DNA from: Ectothiorhodospiraceae bacterium
GTDB taxonomy: Bacteria; Pseudomonadota; Gammaproteobacteria; Nitrococcales; Aquisalimonadaceae
DNA: 44,051 nucleotides
Assembly (NCBI GenBank): GCA_020831845.1
Contig: JAFIFV010000113.1
Location: forward strand, 1 to 44,051
Direction: 5' to 3'
This document shows, one piece after another, positions 32,459 through 39,900 of this stretch; within the stretch, counting starts at the first letter, position 1; every line of letters begins with the position of its first letter. A program made the position numbers and the translations under genes. The notes under the pieces were generated by a model that was not told the origin of the DNA, made no database searches, and saw nothing but the letters and a program-made list of their open reading frames with translations.

Positions 32459-33365
32459 CGTTGAAGGTTACCTTTCATCAGTAATCTTCCATAAGAAAAC
32501 ACCCTTATTAGTAGAAGGCGAAGACGATATTGATGTAATGCACACACTATTTAACTCAGCCATCAAATCGAAGAACGAAAATGAGAAGCCTCAGATAGAT
32601 TCAGCGCAGATTATTCGCGACAAGAACCTTCCAGTTGGCAATCGCAAGAAGGTGGAGGCTGTATACAAAAAAGCCAGAGAGGAAGGCGTTCCGATAATCG
32701 CTTGGGTCGATAGAGAATTTCGGCGTTTTGATATTTCGCAAGACACTGTTTCAGACAGGCTACGAAGGCACTACAGAAATGAGGCGCTCTTTTGGTCAAG
32801 GGGACACTCAATAGAAAATTATTTCTTTGAGCCTGGTTATTTTGTACGTTTTATTTCTTATCGTTTCCCAAGACTTGCGTCTCATGAACTGGAGAATGAA
32901 ATATTCAGCCACTTCCATATCGCAATTCAAACCGCAGCAATAATCTCCATATGCGCCCGCCAGAAGAGATTACTAGACCGAATCAGCGGGCTTCTTGGAC
33001 ATGAAGAATGGATCAAAATTGACGAAAAATGGACCTTGGACGAAGGCAAGGTATTGGATAAACTAAAGAACAGGAATGTCCGAGAAGTTCCTGCAACCGA
33101 ATTCCTTGAAGAATACAAAAACTTTTGCAGGAAAATAAGAGAAAACGATATGCGCTGGATAATTCATGGCCATATCGGCTGGCAGATACTCTGGGGGTTT
33201 TGCGGCGCTGTTACGCAGGAACTCCAAAACAACGGGCCTTCAGTAAATCAAATATCAACAGGAATGCACAAAGAAAAGATACTCTACTTAGCTCGCGAGT
33301 TGGCCGAAAGAGTAAAAACAAAAAGGACCGCATTCCCATTAAGCTTTTTTGACTGCTTCAAATAG
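32445..33365 (+). CDS. ariB: PARIS effector AriB (DUF4435, TOPRIM nuclease)
   Basis: A 306-residue protein. LLVEGEDDIDV (Glu24, Glu26, Asp27, Asp28) is the first TOPRIM motif and AWVDREFRRFD (Asp89, Glu91) the second. RGHSIENYFFEP is the DUF4435 hallmark. Known of the family: AriB is released from AriA after triggering and acts as a toxic nuclease on host tRNA, causing growth arrest. All acidic positions expected for metal binding are present, so the effector looks active. The ATG overlaps the ariA stop. The gene is AT-rich like ariA. Confidence 0.82.
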   Translation: MTTYSVEGYLSSVIFHKKTPLLVEGEDDIDVMHTLFNSAIKSKNENEKPQIDSAQIIRDKNLPVGNRKKVEAVYKKAREEGVPIIAWVDREFRRFDISQDTVSDRLRRHYRNEALFWSRGHSIENYFFEPGYFVRFISYRFPRLASHELENEIFSHFHIAIQTAAIISICARQKRLLDRISGLLGHEEWIKIDEKWTLDEGKVLDKLKNRNVREVPATEFLEEYKNFCRKIRENDMRWIIHGHIGWQILWGFCGAVTQELQNNGPSVNQISTGMHKEKILYLARELAERVKTKRTAFPLSFFDCFK

Positions 33366-33735
33366 GAAGTTGTGCTTTTCTGCATAGGCATGCAAAGACA
33401 GTGCATCGATATTTAGCAACGCTTTCTCCGGTGTGCGCCGCTCTCAGAGACATCAATCGGTACCTCAGTCCAGCAAGCGTCGCCCAGTTAAAACTTGGCC
33501 GCTAGTGTGTCGCCAAGGAAGGCGCTTCCGTATCACTGCTCATCTACTTATTCCTACTTATTCCGCGGTCTTCCGTCTACGTGTTTGATCGAAGACGCTG
33601 ACGCCTGGCGGCGCCACGCTTCTCAATCAGCAGCAACACATGACGACCTGAAGCATACAACCATAAGCCAATGATTTAATGATTAAATTCATCACTAGAG
33701 CATTCATGCCATGAGCGAAATACGTCTCGCCTTCC
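33366..33735. other. Gene-free right flank of the PARIS cassette
   Basis: No gene is supported. There is a 10-base tandem repeat CTACTTATTC x2 near 33544-33563 and a small TGCAT...ATGCA inverted repeat right after ariB. The base composition drifts from AT-rich to GC-rich here, so the right boundary of the acquired segment is probably inside this stretch. No attachment-site pair could be found by eye. Confidence 0.4.
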
Positions 33736-35178
33736 TCAAAAATCCATCCGCCGTTCACTAAAGTCCTGCTCATCCCGATAATGAATCACCGCCGTCTTGA
33801 AGTTCAGGTCCACGAACAGGTGGCAGTAGTAATCGCCGTGGCGCCAGGCCATGGAAACGCTGGAGTCGTTGGAGTAGTTCAGTTCGAAGTGGCCGTCGAA
33901 GGCGGGGTAGCTGGAGCGGAAGCGCATCAGTTTCAGCAGGCGCTGGACCACCGGCTGTTCGATGGCCTGGTCGAATTCCTCCAGGGTGTAGTAATGGCGG
34001 TTGATGTCCCGTGCCTCGCCGGTGCGTTCCATCAGTTCGTTGTCGTTGCAGCCGGCCAGCAGGCCCACGTAGTACACCTGCGGGATGCCCGGCGTGAAGA
34101 ACTGGATGGCGCGCGCGGCAATGTACGCGTCGTCGTTCTGCATCAGCGCGTCATAGAAGGTGCAGGTGAGCTGGTAGATGGCGCCGACGCTGTGCACGTT
34201 GGCGGCGGAGCGCCGCAGGATGGGGTCGGCGCTGCGGGCGGAGATGTTGTCGATCAGGGCGGCGATCCGTTCATCCGGCAGCACGCCTTCCACGTCCGGG
34301 ATGCAGATGCCGTCGTGGGTGTCCAGCACGGTGATCATGTTCCGCGGGCACATGCGCAGCCAGTGCTTGAGGTAGACGCTGTTGGCGTCCAGCAGCGAAT
34401 ACAGCAGCAGCGGCGGCAGCGCGAAGCCGTAGGGGTGCATGTTGCGGCGGCCGATGGCGTACTGGTAGCTGCTGTGGTCGTGCACTTCGGGCAGCGTCTC
34501 GGCCCCGTGGCGCTGGGCGACGCTGTTGATCCAGTCCAGGATGCGGTAGACCTCGGGTTCCACCAGGAAGCAGCTGGTGCCGATCTTCTTCGTGGTGTAG
34601 CCGAATGCGTCCAGCCGGAACAGCTTCACACCTTTGGCGGCGAGGAACGCGATATAGTCCTCCATGAGCCGGTAGGTGAGGTCGGAATCGTAGTTCAGGT
34701 CGATCTGCGCTTCGGTGAAGGTGCACCACACGCGGGCCTTCTCGCCGTTGGCGAGAGTGACCTGGCGGAAGGGTTCCTTCTCCTTGCGGATGTGAATGCG
34801 GGCCAGGTCGTCGGGCGTGATCTCGCCCATCCGGTCCACGTGCACGAACAGGTCTGCGTACGGTGAGTCGTAGCCCTGGCGGAGGAAATCCTGGAACTCC
34901 TCGGAGGCGTCGGAGATATGGTTCACGGTGAGATCGGAGCAGAGGTCGTACTTGGCCGAGATGCGTTCGATGTCCGACCAGTCTCCGTATTCCGGTTCCA
35001 CTTCCTTGTGGGTCAGGGGCGAGAAGCCGCCGTCCGCGTTGGATGGAAAGAACGGGAGGATGTGCACACCGCCAATGGCATCACTGAGGTGGCGTTCCAG
35101 GGCGGTGTAGAGGTCCGCGAGATTGTTGCCGATGCGATTCGGATAGCAGATCAACTGAACCTGGTTCCGCAGGACCAT
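33736..35178 (-). CDS. Sucrose phosphorylase-type GH13 enzyme
   Basis: A 480-residue cytoplasmic GH13 subfamily 18 enzyme that splits sucrose (or sucrose 6'-phosphate, or glucosylglycerate) with phosphate to give glucose 1-phosphate. NQVQLICYPNRIGNNLADL and GGVHILPFFPSNADGGF open the family. The nucleophile Asp is in LFRLDAFGYTTK, the acid/base Glu in LPEVHDHSS, the transition-state Asp in TVLDTHDGI. GGGGAGA precedes the ATG. It is a single gene with no sugar transporter or regulator nearby, so the actual acceptor is open; related enzymes in halophiles can act on glucosylglycerol or glucosylglycerate. Confidence 0.88.
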   Translation of the reverse strand: MVLRNQVQLICYPNRIGNNLADLYTALERHLSDAIGGVHILPFFPSNADGGFSPLTHKEVEPEYGDWSDIERISAKYDLCSDLTVNHISDASEEFQDFLRQGYDSPYADLFVHVDRMGEITPDDLARIHIRKEKEPFRQVTLANGEKARVWCTFTEAQIDLNYDSDLTYRLMEDYIAFLAAKGVKLFRLDAFGYTTKKIGTSCFLVEPEVYRILDWINSVAQRHGAETLPEVHDHSSYQYAIGRRNMHPYGFALPPLLLYSLLDANSVYLKHWLRMCPRNMITVLDTHDGICIPDVEGVLPDERIAALIDNISARSADPILRRSAANVHSVGAIYQLTCTFYDALMQNDDAYIAARAIQFFTPGIPQVYYVGLLAGCNDNELMERTGEARDINRHYYTLEEFDQAIEQPVVQRLLKLMRFRSSYPAFDGHFELNYSNDSSVSMAWRHGDYYCHLFVDLNFKTAVIHYRDEQDFSERRMDF

Positions 35179-35231
35179 GGCATCTCCCCGTCAGGCGAAA
35201 AGTTTTGAAAAGAGTGAAGCAGTCTGCTGCG

Positions 35232-35606
35232 ATGCGCAATAGAACATTCTTTCTCCACGCACTACCCTCTTTCCGGTTGCTGAGCCTGCCGGTGCTGCTG
35301 CTCTGCCTGCTGCTGTTCGCCACCGCCACCGATGCCAGGAATGTCTATCGCTGGACCGACGCCGACGGAAACACCCATTTCAGCGACAACCCGCCGCCGA
35401 TGGGGCGACAATCCGAAACCATCCGCCTGCCCGGCCGGCAGGCCTCACGATCGACACCATCCCCACGGGTGCGACAGATCCGCTGCCGCGATTTCCGCGG
35501 TGCGCTGGAGCAGTTGCGGGAACTGGATGACGTCGAGCCGGACAACGCCCGCTGGCTGGCGGCCAAGCAAGTGGCCTCGAACCGGATCGCGCAATGGTGC
35601 GAGTGA
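35232..35606 (+). CDS. Periplasmic DUF4124 protein
   Basis: A 124-residue exported protein. After a hydrophobic signal (LSLPVLLLCLLLFATATDA) comes VYRWTDADGNTHFSDNPPP, the DUF4124 core, a short beta module in many proteobacterial envelope proteins. The C-terminus has two Cys (CRDF, WCE) that may pair. The ATG at 35232 or a GTG at 35214 may be the start. It converges with the DUF3634 gene; a UUCG hairpin separates them. Confidence 0.82.
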   Translation: MRNRTFFLHALPSFRLLSLPVLLLCLLLFATATDARNVYRWTDADGNTHFSDNPPPMGRQSETIRLPGRQASRSTPSPRVRQIRCRDFRGALEQLRELDDVEPDNARWLAAKQVASNRIAQWCE

Positions 35607-35652
35607 GAGGCCACCGGCTTTCTCTGCGGCAACATCGTGTAATGTGATTCGG

Positions 35653-35668
35653 GCCCCGTTCGCGGGGC
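35653..35668. terminator. Bidirectional UUCG-loop terminator
   Basis: GCCCCG, loop TTCG, CGGGGC: a perfect six-pair stem with the extra-stable UUCG tetraloop, between two converging genes ending at 35606 and 35674. Confidence 0.65.
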
Positions 35669-35673
35669 TCCTG

Positions 35674-36015
35674 CTATCCGGCGGCGCGCCGCCCGCCGGA
35701 ACCGCCGCCATCCGGTGGCGGGGGCGTCCACACATTCCTGCAGGCCTGTTGCGCCCGCGCCGGGAAGTCCTTCGAGAACACCAGCTGCAGTTCGCCGTGC
35801 CGCCGCTCCTGCCACAGCTTCCCGGCCTGCACGTCATGCATGCGGCAGACATCCTCCACGGCGGAAACGAAATCCGCCGGCGGCGATCCCTTCCCGATGG
35901 AGACCTGGCTGTCCCGCACCTGCAGCAGGAACACGGTCTTCGGCCGGTACAGCAGGTACAACGCCACCGCGCCGGCCAGCGCGGCAAGCACCAGGGTGAC
36001 CACGGCCGGGTTCAC
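35674..36015 (-). CDS. DUF3634 family membrane-anchored protein
   Basis: A 113-residue protein with one N-terminal membrane segment (VVTLVLAALAGAVALYLLY) and a soluble domain VFLLQVRDSQVSIGKG, then ELQLVFSKDFPARAQQACRNVW, which fits DUF3634 of gammaproteobacteria. Function unknown. It starts at a GTG (36015) that overlaps the DUF2237 stop by four bases, so translation is coupled. Confidence 0.8.
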   Translation of the reverse strand: MNPAVVTLVLAALAGAVALYLLYRPKTVFLLQVRDSQVSIGKGSPPADFVSAVEDVCRMHDVQAGKLWQERRHGELQLVFSKDFPARAQQACRNVWTPPPPDGGGSGGRRAAG

Positions 36016-36389
36016 GACAGGTCCAGCGCGTACGCTTTCAGCGTAGCCAGAGCGACCATCGCCAGCGTTTCCTCATGGGTTGCGCGCAGGAATACGCGCG
36101 GAGCGGCACCGGCCCGGTGGGCCTCGATCCAGCGGCCGGCGCAGAGGCACCAGCGGTCGCCGGGCCTGAGGCCGGGAAACCCGGCCGCCGGGACGGGCTG
36201 GCTGAGGTCGTTCCCCGCCTGGCGCGAGAACAACAGGAACTCCGACGTCATCTCCGCGCAGACGGTATGGATGCCCACATCCTCGTGTCCGGTATTGCAG
36301 TGGCCATCGCGGTAGAATCCGGTGACCGGGTCCATGCAGCAGGGCTGCAACGGCTCGCCCAGCACGTTGCGGGATTCGAACTGACTCAT
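36012..36389 (-). CDS. DUF2237 family protein
   Basis: A 125-residue cytoplasmic protein, MSQFESRNVLGEPLQPCC at the start, then DPVTGFYRDGHCNTG and HTVCAEMTSEFLLFS, then PGDRWCLCAGRW. These Cys/His-rich blocks are the DUF2237 signature and may bind metal. The true start is the ATG at 36389 with GGAGAG upstream; a longer open frame to 36899 is not real. It is coupled to the DUF3634 gene. Confidence 0.88.
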   Translation of the reverse strand: MSQFESRNVLGEPLQPCCMDPVTGFYRDGHCNTGHEDVGIHTVCAEMTSEFLLFSRQAGNDLSQPVPAAGFPGLRPGDRWCLCAGRWIEAHRAGAAPRVFLRATHEETLAMVALATLKAYALDLS

Positions 36390-36521
36390 GGTGTTACGAC
36401 TCTCCTGCCAGGGATGGCATTGATTCGTGGATGGATGGCGTTCAACATCGCAGCAGTCCGGTAGCAACATCACACTAGCACAGGTCCGGCCAACCCCGGC
36501 ACGGCACCGATGGAGGAGCAT

Positions 36522-36878
36522 GTGACAACGAAAAACAATGGTGTGCTGGATGTGATTCTCGCCTTCCTGTTCGCCCGGTGGCACCTGCGGAACATGCCGC
36601 GGGACACCCCCGAGGCAAGGCGCAAGCGGGCGGTCTGGCTCCGCGACCACAGCGCCACCTTCGCCGGTCGCTGGTTCATCATCGGGCTGGTGGCGATGAT
36701 GCTGCAGTTCTCGCCGCTGGGCTTCCTGTTCTCGCCCGGCGGCCTTCCCCTGCTGGTGCTGCTGTTCGGCGCCGCCTTCGTGCTGGGCGTCGTGCATCTG
36801 GCACAGCAGATCATCGCCCAGAAGACAGCCGGCCCGCCGCCCATCGACCCACCCGTGGACCACGACCGCGACGACTGA
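36522..36878 (+). CDS. Small membrane protein of unknown function
   Basis: A 118-residue protein with two hydrophobic segments (about 50-66 and 71-95, WFIIGLVAMMLQF and PLLVLLFGAAFVLGVVHL) and polar ends. GGAGGAG ends five bases before the GTG at 36522, which favours that start over the ATG at 36510. No family recognised. It lies 46 bases upstream of the quinone oxidoreductase gene on the same strand. Confidence 0.68.
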   Translation: MTTKNNGVLDVILAFLFARWHLRNMPRDTPEARRKRAVWLRDHSATFAGRWFIIGLVAMMLQFSPLGFLFSPGGLPLLVLLFGAAFVLGVVHLAQQIIAQKTAGPPPIDPPVDHDRDD

Positions 36879-36924
36879 AACCAACACCACCCGCGCCACA
36901 CAACAACGCCCGGAGCTTTCATCA

Positions 36925-37914
36925 ATGCCCTATCGCGCCATGGTCTGCAAACGTCTGGACGGCCCCGACAGCCTGGAACCGGCGGAGATGGAACCGCCCA
37001 TGCTGCAGGTCGGAGAGGTGCGCGTGGCCGTGGACGCGGCCGGGCTCAATTTCCCGGACCTGCTGATGACCCGTGGCGGCTACCAGTTGAAGCCCGAACT
37101 GCCGTTCGTGCCCGGCATGGAGATCGCCGGCCGCATCCTCGAAACCGGGCCGGGGGTGGAAGGCTGGAACACCGGCGACAGGGTGATCACCCTGCCCCGC
37201 ACCGGCGGCTACGCCGAGCAACTGGTCTGCAGCGCCGGGGCCCTGCTGCCTGCACCCGCCGCGTTCAGCGACGTGGAGGCTGCCACCTTCCTGGTGGGCG
37301 GGAAGACCGCCTACCATTCGCTGGTGGACCGCGCCCGGCTTGCTGCGGGGGAAACCCTGATGGTGCTGGGGGCCACCGGCGGCGTTGGCCTGGCGGCGGT
37401 GGAACTGGGCAAGGTGCTCGGCGCCACGGTGATCGCGGTCGGCTCCAGCGACGAGAAGCTGGCCGTGGCGCGGGAGCGCGGGGCGGATACGGTCATCAAC
37501 CACACGCGGGAAGACTTTCGCCAGGCGGTCAAGGACGCCACCGACGGTCGCGGCGTGGATGTGGTCTATGATCCAGTGGGCGGAACACTGTCCGAGCAGT
37601 CCGCCCGCCTGCTGGCCTGGGGCGGCCGCCTGCTGGTAATCGGTTTCGCCAGCGGACGCGTGCCGGCGCTGCGCGCGAACCATGCGCTGATCAAGGGCTA
37701 CGGCATACTCGGCGTGCGTGCCGGGGAATCCGCCCGGCGCAATCCGGAGCAGGGCCGCAAAGGGCTGCAGGCGCTGCTGGAGTACGCCGCACAGGGGCAT
37801 CTGCGACCGCATGTCTGCCGCACCTTCCCGCTGGAGCAGGCGGCGGAGGCGCTGAAATTCATGGAGAACCGCGGCGTGACCGGACGCGTTGCGCTGACGA
37901 TGAACGCTCGCTGA
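36925..37914 (+). CDS. NADPH:quinone oxidoreductase family protein (zinc-free MDR)
   Basis: A 329-residue medium-chain dehydrogenase/reductase of the quinone oxidoreductase type. GLNFPDLLMTRGGYQ and LPFVPGMEIAGRI are the GroES-like catalytic part without zinc ligands; GATGGVGLAAVELGKVLGA (about 150-168) binds NADPH. It reduces quinones or alpha,beta-unsaturated carbonyls. It is 37 bases upstream of the S9 peptidase on the same strand. Confidence 0.88.
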   Translation: MPYRAMVCKRLDGPDSLEPAEMEPPMLQVGEVRVAVDAAGLNFPDLLMTRGGYQLKPELPFVPGMEIAGRILETGPGVEGWNTGDRVITLPRTGGYAEQLVCSAGALLPAPAAFSDVEAATFLVGGKTAYHSLVDRARLAAGETLMVLGATGGVGLAAVELGKVLGATVIAVGSSDEKLAVARERGADTVINHTREDFRQAVKDATDGRGVDVVYDPVGGTLSEQSARLLAWGGRLLVIGFASGRVPALRANHALIKGYGILGVRAGESARRNPEQGRKGLQALLEYAAQGHLRPHVCRTFPLEQAAEALKFMENRGVTGRVALTMNAR

Positions 37915-37951
37915 CCGCCTGGCGGCGGCGAGGTGGTGACAGGAGTGCATC

Positions 37952-39874
37952 ATGACCGCAGCAATCCGCCGCTCGCCCCCCGGGTTGCCCCCCGCAGCGC
38001 TCGCCGACGCGCCGGTCACCGGCGTGCCGCAGATCGGCCCGAACGGCATTGCCTGGACCGAACTCGACCCCCGCAACCACGGCCGCACCGGTGTCTGGCT
38101 GCTGCCCCGAGGGGGGCAGCAGCACCACCGGCTGGTGCCTGAGCAGCGCAGTGTCCGCAGCCGCGTGCACCAGTACGGCGGCGGCGCACTGTGGCCCGGC
38201 GCCGGCAGCTACCACTGGTATTTCGTTGACGACGCGGACCAGTCGCTGTGGGGCATTCCGGCCGATGGCGGGGAGCCGCGCCTCCTGCTCCCGGGCGATC
38301 CCGGCACGCCGATCGGCGACGGCCATGTGTCAGCCTGCGGCAAACGGCTGGTCCTGCTTCGGGAGGAGCCGGCCCGTGGCCGCACCACGGTGATCATGCT
38401 GCAACCCGACGCACCGAACGGCATCCGGCTGCTGGATGGCCGAAGCAGCTTCTGCGGCGCGCCGCGGCTCAGCCCGGACGGCCGCCACGCGGCCTGGCTG
38501 AGCTGGAAGGATGGCTGCATGCCCTGGGAGCACTCCCGCGTGCACTGGATGAGCCTGGAAAACGGCGAGCGCATGGTGGCGGGTGATGCGGAAGCGTCCC
38601 TGCTGGAACCACGCTGGTCGGACAACGGAACGCTGTATTGCCTGAGCGATCGTACTGGTGCCTGGGCACCGGCACGGGTGACGCGGGCGGGCATCCGGCC
38701 CCTGCTGCGTTCCCGCGACGATATGGCGCGGCCACCGTGGCAACTGGGAAACAGCCATTACGCGCTGCTGCCCGACGGCGGCATGGCCGCCATACGCATC
38801 CGCAACGCGGTGTGCGAACTGGTGCGAATCAGCCCCGACGGCGAAACCACGCCGATACCAGGCCCGGAGAACGACCTCGAAGGCCTGCAAACGGACGGCT
38901 GGCACGCCATCTGTCTGGCCGGCACGCCGGATAGCAGCCGTCACATGCTGCAGGTGGACATGCGCACAGGCGAGCGGCGGGCGCTGACATCCGGGCACTC
39001 GGTGGCCCTGCCTGATGCGCGCATCTCCCGGGCGGAAGACGTGTCGGTGGGAACCCGCCGCGGACGGGTCTACGGCTTCCTCTATCCACCGGCACCGCCG
39101 TTGGACGGCAAGCCACCGCCCCTGCTGGTGCGTGGGCCTGGCGGGGCCCCCCCCCAGCGGCCGGGCCGGGACCCGCCCGGGCCCCCAATAGGGGCCCGCC
39201 CCGGGCGGGGGGGGGGGCTGGGGGGGCCCCCCGCCCGGGGCAGTGCCGTGCACGCACCGGACACCCAATTCTGGACCAGCAACGGCCTGGCCGTGCTGGA
39301 TGTGAACTACAGCGGCAGCAGCGGCCACGGACGTCGCTACCGGGAGCGCCTGCGCGGCCAGTGGGGACGGGCGGATCGGGATGACTGCATCGCGCTTGCC
39401 CAGGCCGTGGCGGCAACCGGCCGCGCCGACCCGCGCCGCATGGTGATCACGGGCAGCAGCGCCGGCGGGCTGACCGTGCTGAACGCGCTGATACGCGGCG
39501 TGTTCCGGGGCGGCACCAGCCGCTACGGCGTCACCGATCTGGAACTGCTGGCGGCCTCCACCCACCGTTTCGAAGCGGGTTATCTCACCTTCCTCCTCGG
39601 CCCGTTGCCGGAGAGCAGGCATACCTATCGCAGGCGCTCCCCGGTGCATCAGGCCAGGCATCTGCGGGGTGCGGTGCTGCTGCTGCAGGGGGAGGACGAC
39701 CCGGTGGTGCCGGTGGAACAGGCCCGCCGCATCCACACGGCGCTGGGCGGGGCGAACGGCTCGGCCAGGCTGGTGGTCTACCCCGGCGAGCAGCACGGCT
39801 TCCGACAAGGGGAGCACCTGGAGGACAGCTACGCCCGCGAACTGGCGTTCTACCGGGACCTGCTGGCGCTTTAG
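37952..39874 (+). CDS. S9 family prolyl-oligopeptidase-like peptidase, likely PqqH-type; disrupted by a GC-only stretch
   Basis: A 640-residue frame: an N-terminal beta-propeller-like region (about 1-390) and a C-terminal hydrolase domain with nucleophile Ser503 (GSSAGG), acid Asp in QGEDDPVVP and His in GEQHGF. S9 peptidases beside pqq operons (PqqH of Pseudomonas) are linked to PQQ maturation; that role is inferred here from position. Residues about 394-429 are replaced by Gly/Pro/Arg-only sequence exactly where the oxyanion HGGP segment should be. The frame stays open but this part is not credible protein. AGGAG precedes the ATG. Confidence 0.82.
   Translation: MTAAIRRSPPGLPPAALADAPVTGVPQIGPNGIAWTELDPRNHGRTGVWLLPRGGQQHHRLVPEQRSVRSRVHQYGGGALWPGAGSYHWYFVDDADQSLWGIPADGGEPRLLLPGDPGTPIGDGHVSACGKRLVLLREEPARGRTTVIMLQPDAPNGIRLLDGRSSFCGAPRLSPDGRHAAWLSWKDGCMPWEHSRVHWMSLENGERMVAGDAEASLLEPRWSDNGTLYCLSDRTGAWAPARVTRAGIRPLLRSRDDMARPPWQLGNSHYALLPDGGMAAIRIRNAVCELVRISPDGETTPIPGPENDLEGLQTDGWHAICLAGTPDSSRHMLQVDMRTGERRALTSGHSVALPDARISRAEDVSVGTRRGRVYGFLYPPAPPLDGKPPPLLVRGPGGAPPQRPGRDPPGPPIGARPGRGGGLGGPPARGSAVHAPDTQFWTSNGLAVLDVNYSGSSGHGRRYRERLRGQWGRADRDDCIALAQAVAATGRADPRRMVITGSSAGGLTVLNALIRGVFRGGTSRYGVTDLELLAASTHRFEAGYLTFLLGPLPESRHTYRRRSPVHQARHLRGAVLLLQGEDDPVVPVEQARRIHTALGGANGSARLVVYPGEQHGFRQGEHLEDSYARELAFYRDLLAL
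39131..39240. other. GC-only low-complexity stretch, probable sequence or assembly artefact
   Basis: By my count only seven of the 100 bases 39141-39240 are A or T. It consists of G and C homopolymer runs up to nine or more bases and self-complementary blocks (GGGCCCCC...GGGGCCC). The character is the same as the last 50 bases of the window. Confidence 0.7.
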
Positions 39875-39900
39875 GGAAGCGTGAATACTTCAGCGCTTCC
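39875..39900. repeat. Intact 26-bp palindrome between the stops of pqqE and the S9 peptidase
   Basis: Arms GGAAGCG-TGAA and TTCA-GCGCTTCC surround a TAC centre. The element is flanked by TTAG on both sides (39871-39874 and 39901-39904), a perfect YTAR-type duplication. The left TTAG gives the TAG stop of the S9 peptidase; the right one gives the TAA stop of pqqE on the other strand. The arms are the same as the ends of the MITE at 26432-26657. It can also act as a bidirectional terminator. Confidence 0.8.

Noticed and set aside
33544..33563. Tandem repeat CTACTTATTC x2
   Set aside because: Only two short units; not enough for a repeat array, origin or attachment site.
33781..34866. 361-residue plus-strand frame
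   Set aside because: It is the antisense shadow of the sucrose phosphorylase gene, Val/Gln/Gly-rich and without motifs.
36390..36899. N-terminal extension of the DUF2237 frame
   Set aside because: The family start and a good ribosome binding site are at 36389; the extension is antisense to the membrane protein gene at 36522.
38330..39817. 495-residue minus-strand frame
   Set aside because: Antisense shadow of the S9 peptidase, including the GC-only block.
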